Below are positions 1-7,809 of a DNA stretch of 11,760 bases, one piece after another (the stretch's first letter is position 1; each line of letters begins with the position of its first letter). The position numbers and the translations under genes were made by a program. Source of the DNA: Candidatus Competibacteraceae bacterium (lineage in GTDB: Bacteria > Pseudomonadota > Gammaproteobacteria > Competibacterales > Competibacteraceae); contig DPWB01000257.1 of the NCBI GenBank assembly GCA_003527885.1, positions 1-11,760 on the forward strand, in the 5' to 3' direction. The notes under the pieces were generated by a model, which made no database searches, had not been told where the DNA came from, and saw only the letters and a list, made by a program, of their open reading frames with translations.

Positions 1-119
1 CCCTAGACGGCTCGTCGGCAGTGTCAGATGTGTATAAGAAACAATTATGATATTTATCAATGAGTTAATCATAAACATTGGAATTTTACCCAGTTTTTGG
101 CGACGGCGAGCCGTTAGGG
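1..119. repeat. Imperfect inverted repeat bounding an AT-rich segment
   Basis: The first 14 bases (ccctagacggctcg) are the reverse complement of 107-119 (cgagccgttaggg) apart from one extra g at position 6, so 13 bases pair around a single bulge. The pair encloses about 90 bases, mostly AT-rich, unlike the GC-rich remainder. A shorter perfect inverted repeat (ttatgat at 45-51, atcataa at 68-74) lies inside. The arrangement resembles the terminal repeats of a small non-autonomous element. However, the left arm coincides with the window edge and overlaps an adapter-like sequence, so a chimeric contig end is at least as likely. There is no transposase, and no target-site duplication can be checked. 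Confidence 0.4.
12..44 (+). other. Nextera/Tn5 adapter-like sequence (probable artefact)
   Basis: These 33 bases match the Illumina Nextera read-1 transposase adapter, as I know it, at 30 positions. The 14-base synthetic part (tcgtcggcagtgtc, one C-to-T change at 22) is followed directly by the 19-base Tn5 mosaic end (26-44) with G-to-A changes at 40 and 44. The synthetic part has no natural counterpart that I know of, so leftover or misassembled adapter is the best reading. The three transitions mean exact-match adapter screening could have missed it. Confidence 0.85.
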
Positions 120-146
120 TATCATAAATTAGACAGCTCATAGGCC

Positions 147-155
147 TGTGGATAA
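147..155 (-). other. Consensus DnaA box
   Basis: The plus strand reads tgtggataa, whose complement TTATCCACA is the strongest DnaA-binding 9-mer. It sits in an AT-rich stretch (about 120-180). A second 9-mer fitting TTATNCACA, at 29-37, lies inside the adapter-like sequence and belongs to the Tn5 mosaic end. One trustworthy box without dnaA, rpmH, mnmG or a cluster of further boxes is not an origin. It may be a chance match or a DnaA titration or regulatory site. Confidence 0.3.
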
Positions 156-191
156 TTCAAGGGTTTTTGAAAATTTTTGTGTCGACCGGCA

Positions 192-464
192 TCAGTCGAT
201 GCGGAAGTCGTGAAAATTCTGCTGGGGTAGGGTATCGCAGCGAACGTCGCCGACCCGCGCCAGTTGCGGGCCTTGCCAGAGCCAGTCACGCAAGGCGGTC
301 ACCGCTCTTTCTTCGCCGCAGGCCAACACTTCCACCCGTCGGTCGGGAAGATTGCGAACGTAGCCGGTCACGCCGAGCGCGGAGGCTTTTTCAGCGGTGG
401 CATAGCGAAAGCCGACTCCCTGGACGCGGCCGGACACGTAACAGCGCAGACACAGTGTTTTCAC
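192..464 (-). CDS. acyP: Acylphosphatase
   Basis: This 90-residue cytosolic enzyme hydrolyses the carboxyl-phosphate bond of acylphosphates such as 1,3-bisphosphoglycerate and acetyl or carbamoyl phosphate. Both family signatures are visible: [11 protein letters not shown] (residues 10-20), whose final arginine R20 binds phosphate, and GYVRN (34-38) with the catalytic asparagine N38. The second signature normally has a glycine four residues after that asparagine; here it is R42, a small departure that should not affect catalysis. I chose the GTG at 464 because GAGGAGG lies 4 bases upstream and the resulting length is typical of the family. An in-frame TTG at 485 would add seven residues and include the Shine-Dalgarno itself. 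It is the last gene of a probable leftward operon, 57 bases after the thioredoxin-like gene. Its function in this neighbourhood is unknown. Confidence 0.94.
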   Translation of the reverse strand: MKTLCLRCYVSGRVQGVGFRYATAEKASALGVTGYVRNLPDRRVEVLACGEERAVTALRDWLWQGPQLARVGDVRCDTLPQQNFHDFRID

Positions 465-521
465 GGGGCCTCCTCGGCGCTCCAAGTGATGGCGTGACGA
501 CGGGCGAGCGCCGCGCCAGAG

Positions 522-1037
522 TCAAGGGGCGGCGGCGCCCGCTTTTTCCTGAGCGGCCAAACGCTCGGCCAGCGTGGCGGCGCTCACGGAGCCCAGATGG
601 CTATCGACCAGTTTGCCGGTGGGCGAAATCAAGAAGGTGGTGGGTAGACCTTTGAGCTCGAACCCCGGAATGGGGTTGCCGCCGCTCAACGCAACAGGGA
701 AAGTGACGGCGAGCCGGTCGGTGAAAACGCGGACTTCGTTAGGGCCCAAGTTTTCGAAATTGATGCCAACGACCGTGGCGCGGTTGCGGTTCTTTTCATA
801 AAACTCTTGCAATTCGGGCATTTCCAGCAAGCAGGGCGAACACCAGGAAGCCCAAAAATTGACGATGACCCACCGGCCACGAAAATCGGCCAAGCGCACG
901 GGCTGTTGGTTCAAACCCGGCAGGGAAAAATCCGGCGCTTGAGCGAGGGCGGGGCCAAGCAGCGCCGACAGCAACACCGGGGCCAGCACCGCCCGAAAAA
1001 CCGGCGGGTTATGGAAAGGCGTGAGAGCGGCGAGCAT
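522..1037 (-). CDS. TlpA/ResA-family periplasmic thiol-disulfide protein
   Basis: The 171-residue product has a hydrophobic export signal (about residues 13-33, likely cleavage after ALAQA) followed by a thioredoxin fold of the AhpC/TSA-Redoxin type. The active site is WCSPC (C66 and C69), and the cis-proline segment LPTTF (P132) faces it, so it should be redox-active in the periplasm. Relatives reduce disulfides in apocytochrome c or other envelope proteins and depend on DsbD/CcdA-type electron donors; none is encoded nearby, so the substrate is open. The ATG at 1037 has no clear Shine-Dalgarno, so translation may be coupled to the lipoprotein gene 45 bases upstream. An internal GTG at codon 17 would shorten the signal and seems less likely. 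The family is clear; the exact role (ResA, CcmG or TlpA) is not. Confidence 0.9.
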   Translation of the reverse strand: MLAALTPFHNPPVFRAVLAPVLLSALLGPALAQAPDFSLPGLNQQPVRLADFRGRWVIVNFWASWCSPCLLEMPELQEFYEKNRNRATVVGINFENLGPNEVRVFTDRLAVTFPVALSGGNPIPGFELKGLPTTFLISPTGKLVDSHLGSVSAATLAERLAAQEKAGAAAP

Positions 1038-1082
1038 GTCAGGCGTCCGAGTTATAGTGGGAGCCGGCGCCGGAACGGAAGC

Positions 1083-1385
1083 CTAGCGGGGCGCGAACTG
1101 GGCTGGACCGGGTTGCAGGGCCTTTTCTCGGGCTCTGATGGCCTGATCGCGCGCTTCCAGGGCAAACTGCTTGGCGGTGTCGTAAGCACCGGCTTTTAAG
1201 CGTTTCTGTGCTTCCAGCAACAAGCGCTGGGACGCTGCAAAATCGTCTGGGGAGCGCTGGGACGCGCCCGCCGCCTCGGCCGAGCGGATGGCCTGACGGG
1301 CGTCGCTCATCTCTTGTACTGGGGCGACCGCACAGGCCGCCAACCACAGAGTGGCAAAGGCAAGTGGCGTGAGTTTGGTGGTCAA
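1083..1385 (-). CDS. DUF4398-type lipoprotein
   Basis: This 100-residue protein begins with a short lipoprotein signal peptide and a good lipobox, LAAC, with C18 as the lipidated cysteine. The remainder is a helical, alanine- and arginine-rich hairpin (about residues 24-90). Its pattern, with alternating DARQAI, EAQKRL and ALEARDQAI segments, matches DUF4398, a family often found as outer-membrane lipoproteins whose function is unknown. The start is unusual: in frame there is only a TTG at 1385, an in-frame TAA lies 21 bases further upstream, and there is no strong Shine-Dalgarno. It is probably the first gene of the leftward operon with the thioredoxin-like protein and acylphosphatase, and is divergent from the wrbA-like gene. 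The assignment rests on lipobox and composition only. Confidence 0.75.
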   Translation of the reverse strand: MTTKLTPLAFATLWLAACAVAPVQEMSDARQAIRSAEAAGASQRSPDDFAASQRLLLEAQKRLKAGAYDTAKQFALEARDQAIRAREKALQPGPAQFAPR

Positions 1386-1443
1386 GAGTCTGAGAAAACA
1401 GCAAGGTTACCGCATTCGGCGGCTGATCGGTTGTTTGAAACGC

Positions 1444-1472
1444 AAGCTAGCATCGGTGGCCGAGGCCGTCAA
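1444..1472 (-). promoter_or_regulatory. Possible sigma-70 promoter for the leftward operon
   Basis: On the minus strand TTGACG (1467-1472) is followed after 17 bases by TAGCTT (1444-1449), preceded by a TGc extended -10. This would start transcription about 50 bases before the TTG start of the DUF4398 gene. The -35 matches 5 of 6 consensus bases and the -10 only 3 of 6, so the call is tentative. Confidence 0.3.
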
Positions 1473-1480
1473 GATGGTAG

Positions 1481-2553
<1,073 letters not shown>

Positions 2554-2589
2554 GCGGCGGAGCGGAACCCTAAAAACGTCGTTATGCCC

Positions 2590-2619
2590 TTGCTTGCAGG
2601 GGGTGCGCGATGTTATCCT
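2590..2619 (+). promoter_or_regulatory. Probable promoter of the initiator tRNA
   Basis: TTGCTT (2590-2595) and TATCCT (2614-2619) are 18 bases apart, and the -10 is preceded by TGT, an extended -10. Transcription would start about 6 bases before the mature tRNA at 2632. The boxes are only partial matches, so position is the main support. Confidence 0.4.
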
Positions 2620-2631
2620 AGCAAGCTCAGA

Positions 2632-2708
<77 letters not shown>

Positions 2709-2718
2709 TGTTTCAAGG

Positions 2719-2740
2719 AAGCCCGAAGAGGGCTTTTTTT
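2719..2740 (+). terminator. Rho-independent terminator after tRNA-fMet
   Basis: A perfect 6-base-pair stem (aagccc 2719-2724, gggctt 2730-2735) with a 5-base loop runs into seven consecutive Ts (2734-2740). It lies 10 bases past the CCA end. By analogy with E. coli metY, some transcription probably reads through into rimP. Confidence 0.9.
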
Positions 2741-2900
2741 ATGCGGTCGACTCCATCGGCTTCGCGCCAGCCGGCGAAGTCTGGAGGAGCCGGCCGGAGT
2801 TGCGGCAGCGGCCAGCAGCATAGAGCGTCGGATGTCGATGCTGTCTGTGCCCCGAAGTTCAACAGAGTTGGCGAACGAGTGGGCCGCGGGCCCATTTTTT
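2741..2900 (+). ncRNA. Structured 5' leader of rimP (attenuator-like)
   Basis: The 160 non-coding bases between the tRNA terminator and rimP can fold extensively. One long stem-loop pairs ctcca (2751-2755) with tggag (2782-2786) and, inside, cttcgc (2760-2765) with gcgaag (2774-2779). The leader ends in a terminator-type hairpin at 2880-2900. A rimP leader RNA with premature termination is a described class in Gammaproteobacteria. The position and terminal hairpin fit it, but I have not matched it to a covariance model. Confidence 0.55.
2880..2900 (+). terminator. Terminator/attenuator hairpin just before rimP
   Basis: TGGGCC (2880-2885) pairs perfectly with GGCCCA (2889-2894) around a 3-base loop GCG, followed directly by six Ts (2895-2900) and soon three more. 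It ends 16 bases before the rimP start codon. As an intrinsic terminator it would switch off the whole rimP-nusA-infB operon unless overcome, which suits feedback by NusA. Confidence 0.8.
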
Positions 2901-2916
2901 GTTTCCGGTGTTCGAG

Positions 2917-3375
2917 ATGCGCCAGGACCTGCAAAAGCTGAGACGGGTGTTAGCGGCCGTGGTCGAAACCTTAGGTTATGAGCTGGTCGGGATGGAGTTT
3001 CATCCCCGGCGCGCCGGCTCCCTGTTGCGGGTCTATATCGACGGTGAGAACGGTATCGGCCTGGCGGACTGCCAGCGGGCCAGCCACCAGCTCAGCGGCG
3101 TGCTGGATGTCGAGGACCCGATCACGGAACGATATACCCTGGAGGTTTCCTCGCCCGGATTGGATCGTCCCCTGTGCGAACCCAGGCACTTTGTCCGCTT
3201 TGCCGGTTCGCAGGTGCGGATTCAACTGCGAGAGCTGCTGGACGGACGGCGAAATCTGCTCGGACGCCTGCTGGGAATGCAGGCCGATGACGTGGTGATC
3301 GTCGACAGCGAGGGACGGGAATGGCGGGTGCCACTGGAGCGCATTGAAAAAGCGCGCCTGGTCCCCGAACTTTAA
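2917..3375 (+). CDS. rimP: Ribosome maturation factor RimP
   Basis: RimP (152 residues) binds the 30S subunit during assembly and is needed for efficient maturation of 16S rRNA and uptake of S12 and neighbouring proteins. The N-terminal domain (about 1-80) includes GYELVGMEF and LRVYID; the motif TLEVSSPGLDRPL links to a C-terminal SH3-like barrel (about 85-152) ending ERIEKARLVPEL, as in the family. I chose the ATG at 2917 because it gives the usual N-terminus. A TTG at 2899 lies in the terminator T-run, and a GTG at 2908 is possible. The Shine-Dalgarno is weak. It is the first gene of the operon, with nusA 36 bases downstream, and the upstream attenuator hairpin is likely its main control. 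Confidence 0.96.
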   Translation: MRQDLQKLRRVLAAVVETLGYELVGMEFHPRRAGSLLRVYIDGENGIGLADCQRASHQLSGVLDVEDPITERYTLEVSSPGLDRPLCEPRHFVRFAGSQVRIQLRELLDGRRNLLGRLLGMQADDVVIVDSEGREWRVPLERIEKARLVPEL

Positions 3376-3397
3376 AGCGGGATGGCGGGATCCGGCT

Positions 3398-3403
3398 GGG
3401 AGG
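3398..3403 (+). promoter_or_regulatory. Ribosome binding site deciding the nusA start
   Basis: GGGAGG lies 8 bases before the ATG at 3412. This supports that start over an in-frame ATG at 3382, which has no comparable site, and means the tandem repeat just downstream is translated. Confidence 0.85.
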
Positions 3404-3411
3404 CAAACGAC

Positions 3412-4974
3412 ATGCGCGTTAAAGACAGCAAAGACAGCAAAGACAGCAAAGACAGCAAAGACAGCAAAGAAGGCAACAAGGAGATCCTGCTGGTGGTGGA
3501 TGCGGTCTCCAATGAAAAAGGAGTCGGCAAGGAAATCATTTTCGGCGCCTTGGAGCTGGCGTTGGCTTCGGCGGCGAAAAAGCGCTATGAGGGCGATCCC
3601 GACGTGCGGGTGGTCATCAACCGGCGCACGGGCAATTATGAGACCTTCCGGCGCTGGCAGGTGGTGGCCGATGACGCGCAGATCGAGAGCCCGGACCGGC
3701 AAGTGGTTTTGGCCGAGGCGCGCGGCGTACAAGCGGATGCCGAAATCGGCGGTCACATCGAAAGTCTCTTGGAAAACGCCGACTTCGGCGGCCGCATCGC
3801 TGCCCAGACCGCCAAGCAGGTGATCGTCCAGAAAGTGCGAGACGCCGAGCGCGCGCAGATTGTGGAAGCTTACCTGCACCGGAAAGGTGAACTGATCAGC
3901 GGCATGGTCAAGCGCCTGGAGCGCGGCGACGTGATCATCGACGTCGGCGGCAACGTCGAAGCCAAAATCGCGCGCGAAGACCTCAACCCTCGCGAGTCGT
4001 TTCGCAACGGCGAGCGAGTGCGGGGTTATCTCAAGGATGTCCGCATCGAGAGTCGCGGTCCCCAGCTTTTCATCAGCCGGGTGGCGCCGGAATTTTTGAT
4101 CGCCCTGTTCACTTTGGAGGTGCCCGAAATCAACCAGGGCATCATCGAAATCAAAGGCGCCGCCCGCGACCCCGGTTCGCGCGCCAAGATCGCCGTCAAG
4201 AGCAAGGATGCCCGGATCGATCCGGTGGGGGCCTGCGTCGGTATGCGCGGCGCGCGGGTGCAAAGCGTGACCAACGAATTGAGCGGCGAGCGCATCGACA
4301 TCGTGCAATGGGACGACGACCCGATCCGTTTCGTCATGAACGCCATGGCGCCGGCGGAGGTCGACTCCATCATCGTCGACGAGGATACCCACGGCATGGA
4401 TATCATCGTCTCCGATGAAAAACAGCTGGCCCAGGCCATCGGCAAAGGCGGCCAAAACGTGCAACTGGCCAGCCGGCTCACCGGTTGGACCTTGAACGTG
4501 ATGACCAAGGCGCAATCTCAAGCCAAACGCGGCCAGGAGGACGAAGCCTTGCAGCGCATGTTCGTGGAGCAGCTAGGGGTGGATGAGGAAATCGCCGGAA
4601 TCCTGGTGCGCGAAGGCTTCGCGGGGTTGGATGAGGTGGCCTACGTGCCGGCTCACGAGATGCTGGAGATCGCGGAGTTCGATGAAGAGATCGTGGAAGA
4701 GCTGCGGGGGCGGGCGCGCGACGTGCTGCTGACGCGGGCGATCGCCGCGGAAGAGCAGTTCAGCAGCACGCCTCCGGCCGAAGATTTATTGCGGATGGAA
4801 GGAATGGACGAACAGTTGGCTTTTTTGTTGGCGAGCCGCGGCATTGCAACGATGGACGATTTGGCCGAACTGTCGGTCGACGATCTCAATGAGGTTGCGG
4901 GACTGGATGACGAGCGAGCAGCGAAATTGATCATGACGGCGCGGGCGCCTTGGTTTTCGAAGAACGAACGGTAG
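3412..4974 (+). CDS. nusA: Transcription termination/antitermination factor NusA
   Basis: NusA binds RNA polymerase near the RNA exit channel, enhances pausing and hairpin termination, and joins Nus-factor antitermination on rRNA operons. Domains by approximate residue in this 520-residue protein: N-terminal polymerase-binding domain (22-145), S1 (158-222), KH1 (237-305, GMRGARV near 277), KH2 (330-365, GKGGQNV near 344), and two acidic repeats (380-442 and 458-512) typical of gammaproteobacterial NusA. The odd feature is the N-terminus. Family members usually begin Met-Asn-Lys-Glu-Ile-Leu-Leu; here about 20 residues (2-21), mainly five Lys-Asp-Ser repeats, sit between the Met and that sequence. 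Asn22 is AAC and cannot be a start codon, so the extension is not a mis-called start. infB follows after 25 bases. Confidence 0.98.
   Translation: MRVKDSKDSKDSKDSKDSKEGNKEILLVVDAVSNEKGVGKEIIFGALELALASAAKKRYEGDPDVRVVINRRTGNYETFRRWQVVADDAQIESPDRQVVLAEARGVQADAEIGGHIESLLENADFGGRIAAQTAKQVIVQKVRDAERAQIVEAYLHRKGELISGMVKRLERGDVIIDVGGNVEAKIAREDLNPRESFRNGERVRGYLKDVRIESRGPQLFISRVAPEFLIALFTLEVPEINQGIIEIKGAARDPGSRAKIAVKSKDARIDPVGACVGMRGARVQSVTNELSGERIDIVQWDDDPIRFVMNAMAPAEVDSIIVDEDTHGMDIIVSDEKQLAQAIGKGGQNVQLASRLTGWTLNVMTKAQSQAKRGQEDEALQRMFVEQLGVDEEIAGILVREGFAGLDEVAYVPAHEMLEIAEFDEEIVEELRGRARDVLLTRAIAAEEQFSSTPPAEDLLRMEGMDEQLAFLLASRGIATMDDLAELSVDDLNEVAGLDDERAAKLIMTARAPWFSKNER
3421..3474 (+). repeat. 9-base tandem repeat inside nusA
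   Basis: Five perfect copies of AAAGACAGC (3421-3465) are followed by one degenerate copy, AAAGAAGGC (3466-3474). Each unit encodes Lys-Asp-Ser, so gain or loss of a unit keeps the reading frame. It starts three codons after the nusA start and just downstream of its ribosome binding site. Confidence 0.97.
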
Positions 4975-4999
4975 GACCGGCTCGTCCTGGGGGTGGTAA

Positions 5000-7780
5000 A
5001 TGACGCAAGTAACGGTCAAGCAATTTGCGACGGATGTGGGGATACCGGTGGATCGCCTGTTGGAGCAATTTACCGAAGCCGGGATCACGGTTGTCGGCAT
5101 GGACGCCACGATCACGGAAAAACAGAAAGTGGATTTGCTGGCGCACCTGCGGAAAAGCCATGGTAGTCGGCTGGCGCAAGGCGCGGCGGAACCCAGGAAG
5201 ATCACGCTCAAACGCAAGACCCACAGCGAAATCAAAATGTCGGGCGGCATGGCCGGTCAGGTCAAGACCGTCAGCATCGAGGTGCGCAAGAAGCGCACCT
5301 ATGTCAAGCGCAGCCTGATGGAAGAAGGAACGCCCCGCCCTCGCGAGCTTGAGGGGCCAGCCGTTGCGCTGGCCGCCGGCTTGGATGAGGCTGGCAAGGA
5401 GCGCCGTCCAGCAGAGGTCGCGTTGGACCGGAGCCCGCTGGAAGCACCCGCGCTTCACGAGCAGGAAGCAACGCATCGGGCCGAGGAAGAAGCCCGCCGG
5501 TTGCGGGCCGAGGAAGAAGCCCGCCGTCTCCAGCTCGAGGCGGAAGAGCAAGCGCGTCGGCTTGAAGAAGCGCAAGCGCGTCGCCGGCCCGAAACCGGGG
5601 CGGATACCGGGCCGCAAGCCGAGCGGCTCGTCGACACCCAGCCGGTTGAAAGCCTGGCGCGCCGTGCTCCCGATGAAGCTTCGGCCAGCCCCCAGACCCA
5701 CCAGCGCCCCATTGAGGCGGGAGCATCCGCCGCCGATGCCAGGACCAAAAAGCAGTCTGGACCCATCCTCGAAGCCAAGGTGGGAAAGAAGCGCGCCGAA
5801 CCGCCTCGGGCCGCGGGCAAACCGCGCGGCGACGCCCCCGGTATTGCGAGCGCCTCGGCGCCGCGCCGGGAAGAAGCGCAGGACGAGGAGCGGTTTGCGC
5901 CGCAGCGGCGCGGCGACGTTCAGCAGATTTTGGATAAAGCGGACCGGCGCAAACCTAAAAAAGGCAAGGGCGCCAAGACCCCCGCGTCGGCGCTGGCGCC
6001 GCGCCACAGCTTCGCCAAACCCACCGCGCCGATGGTGCGCGAGGTGATCATTCCCGAAACGATCAGCGTCGCCGATCTGGCGCAGAAGATGTCGGTCAAG
6101 GCGACCGAGGTCATCAAGGCTTTTCTGAAGATGGGACTGATGGTCACCATCAACCAGATGATCGATCAAGAGACCGCCGCGCTCGCCGTGTCTGAAATGG
6201 GCCACTCCTATAAGCTGTTGAAGGAAAATGCCCTGGAAGAGGAGCTGGCCGCCGAGACCAACCGTGGAGAAGCGCTGCCGCGCCCGCCGGTGGTGACGAT
6301 CATGGGCCATGTGGACCACGGCAAGACCTCGCTGCTCGACTACATCCGCCGCACGCGGGTGGCCGCCGGCGAGGCTGGGGGGATCACCCAGCACATCGGT
6401 GCCTATCACGTGCGCACGCCCAAAGGCGTGATTACCTTTCTCGACACGCCCGGTCACGCCGCCTTCACCGCCATGCGCGCGCGCGGGGCGAAGGCTACCG
6501 ACGTGGTGGTGCTGGTGGTGGCGGCCGACGACGGCGTGATGCCACAAACCGTGGAAGCGGTCCAGCACGCCCGCGCCGCCGCCGTGCCGGTGGTGGTGGC
6601 GGTCAACAAGATGGATAAGTCCAGCGCCGATCCAGAGCGCGTCAAGAGCGAGTTGTCGGCGCAGGGCGTCATCTCGGAGGAATGGGGGGGTGATACGCTG
6701 TTTACCTACGTATCGGCCAAATCCGGCGCCGGCGTCGATGATTTGCTGGATCAGATCCTGGTGCAGGCCGAGGTGCTGGAGCTGAAAGCGCCGGTCGAAG
6801 GCCCCGCCAAGGGGGTGGTGATCGAGTCGCGGTTGGACAAGGGCCGCGGTCCGGTGGCGACGATCTTGGTGCACAGCGGCACCTTGCGCAAGGGCGATAT
6901 GGTCCTGAGCGGCCTCGAATACGGCCGGGTACGGGCCATGCTCGACGAAACCGGCCAGAATGTCGGCGAGGCCGGACCGTCGATTCCGGTCGAGGTGCTC
7001 GGTCTGTCCGGGGCGCCGCGGGCCGGCGACGAGCTGGTGGTGGTCGCCGACGAACGCAAGGCGCGCGAAATCGCCTTGTTCCGGCAGAACAAGGCGCGCG
7101 AAGAGCAAGCCAGGAAGCCCGCCATCAGTCTGGACGACATTTCCAAGCAGTTCGAAGCCGGTCAAGTCAACGTGCTGAACGTGGTGCTCAAAGCCGACGT
7201 GCAGGGTTCCACCGAAGCCATCGTCGATGCCTTGGCGCGCCTGTCCACCGAGGAGGTGCAGGTCAAGATCATCGCCAGCGGGGTCGGCGGCATCAATGAA
7301 TCGGATGTCAACTTGGCCCGCAACGCTAAAGCCGTCATCATCGGCTTCAACGTGCGCGCCGATACCCTCGCCAAGAAGCTGGCCGAGGAGGAAGGGCTCA
7401 AGCTGCACTATTACAGCGTCATCTACGAGCTGATCGACGATGTGAAACGGGCGATGGTGGGGATGCTCAAACCGGAGTTCAAGGAAGAAATCATCGGTTT
7501 GGCCGAGGTCCGCCAAGTGTTTCGCTCGCCCAAGTTCGGCGTGGTGGCCGGTTGCATGGTGGTCGAGGGGACCGTGCGCCGCAACAACCCGATTCGGGTG
7601 CTGCGCCACAACGTGGTGGTCTTCGAAGGCGCCTTGGATTCGCTGCGCCGCTTCAAGGACGATGTGGGCGAGGTGCGCGCCGGCATGGAGTGCGGCATGG
7701 GCGTGCGCAACTACAACGACATCCACGAAGGCGACCACATCGAGGTCTTCGAGCGGGTGCAGGTGGAGCGCACGCTCTAG
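5000..7780 (+). CDS. infB: Translation initiation factor IF-2
   Basis: IF-2 is the GTPase that brings formylmethionyl initiator tRNA to the 30S subunit and promotes 50S joining. The 926-residue protein has a first IF2_N domain (about 1-50), a basic segment (about 70-105), a long charged linker rich in Glu, Arg and Ala (about 105-340), a second IF2_N domain (about 348-410), then the G domain. G motifs are GHVDHGKT (436-443), DTPGH (482-486), NKMD (536-539) and the SAK motif (near 572). Domains II, III and the C-terminal tRNA-binding domain follow. The ATG at 5000 has a GGGGGTGG sequence 4 bases upstream. The linker contains a 23-base direct repeat. I see no clear internal start for shorter isoforms. 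rbfA begins 29 bases downstream. Confidence 0.98.
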   Translation: MTQVTVKQFATDVGIPVDRLLEQFTEAGITVVGMDATITEKQKVDLLAHLRKSHGSRLAQGAAEPRKITLKRKTHSEIKMSGGMAGQVKTVSIEVRKKRTYVKRSLMEEGTPRPRELEGPAVALAAGLDEAGKERRPAEVALDRSPLEAPALHEQEATHRAEEEARRLRAEEEARRLQLEAEEQARRLEEAQARRRPETGADTGPQAERLVDTQPVESLARRAPDEASASPQTHQRPIEAGASAADARTKKQSGPILEAKVGKKRAEPPRAAGKPRGDAPGIASASAPRREEAQDEERFAPQRRGDVQQILDKADRRKPKKGKGAKTPASALAPRHSFAKPTAPMVREVIIPETISVADLAQKMSVKATEVIKAFLKMGLMVTINQMIDQETAALAVSEMGHSYKLLKENALEEELAAETNRGEALPRPPVVTIMGHVDHGKTSLLDYIRRTRVAAGEAGGITQHIGAYHVRTPKGVITFLDTPGHAAFTAMRARGAKATDVVVLVVAADDGVMPQTVEAVQHARAAAVPVVVAVNKMDKSSADPERVKSELSAQGVISEEWGGDTLFTYVSAKSGAGVDDLLDQILVQAEVLELKAPVEGPAKGVVIESRLDKGRGPVATILVHSGTLRKGDMVLSGLEYGRVRAMLDETGQNVGEAGPSIPVEVLGLSGAPRAGDELVVVADERKAREIALFRQNKAREEQARKPAISLDDISKQFEAGQVNVLNVVLKADVQGSTEAIVDALARLSTEEVQVKIIASGVGGINESDVNLARNAKAVIIGFNVRADTLAKKLAEEEGLKLHYYSVIYELIDDVKRAMVGMLKPEFKEEIIGLAEVRQVFRSPKFGVVAGCMVVEGTVRRNNPIRVLRHNVVVFEGALDSLRRFKDDVGEVRAGMECGMGVRNYNDIHEGDHIEVFERVQVERTL
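5477..5526 (+). repeat. 23-base direct repeat in the infB linker
   Basis: Two identical 23-base copies (5477-5499 and 5504-5526) recur with a 27-base period, each encoding Arg-Ala-Glu-Glu-Glu-Ala-Arg-Arg. They form part of a predicted charged helix in the variable linker of IF-2. The nine-codon period keeps the frame and suggests recent in-frame duplication. Confidence 0.9.
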
Positions 7781-7809
7781 CGCCAGCCCCCGCCGCGAAT
7801 GGAACGAGC

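Noticed and set aside
1..180. Replication origin at the left end
   Set aside because: One reliable DnaA box, none of the usual origin-flanking genes, and signs of assembly artefact.
182..199. Hairpin (tcgac/gtcga) at the end of acyP as a terminator
   Set aside because: The stem is only 5 base pairs, and on the minus strand it is followed by an A-run rather than a T-run.
2592..2626. Inverted repeat gcttgc/gcaagc before tRNA-fMet
   Set aside because: Six base pairs with a 23-base loop and no T-run; it overlaps the likely promoter and is probably chance.
2741..2941. Small open frame between tRNA-fMet and rimP
   Set aside because: Low-complexity Ser/Arg/Gly product, no ribosome binding site; the stretch is better explained as structured leader RNA.
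3382..3411. Earlier in-frame ATG for nusA at 3382
   Set aside because: It has no good ribosome binding site, while the ATG at 3412 has GGGAGG at ideal spacing.
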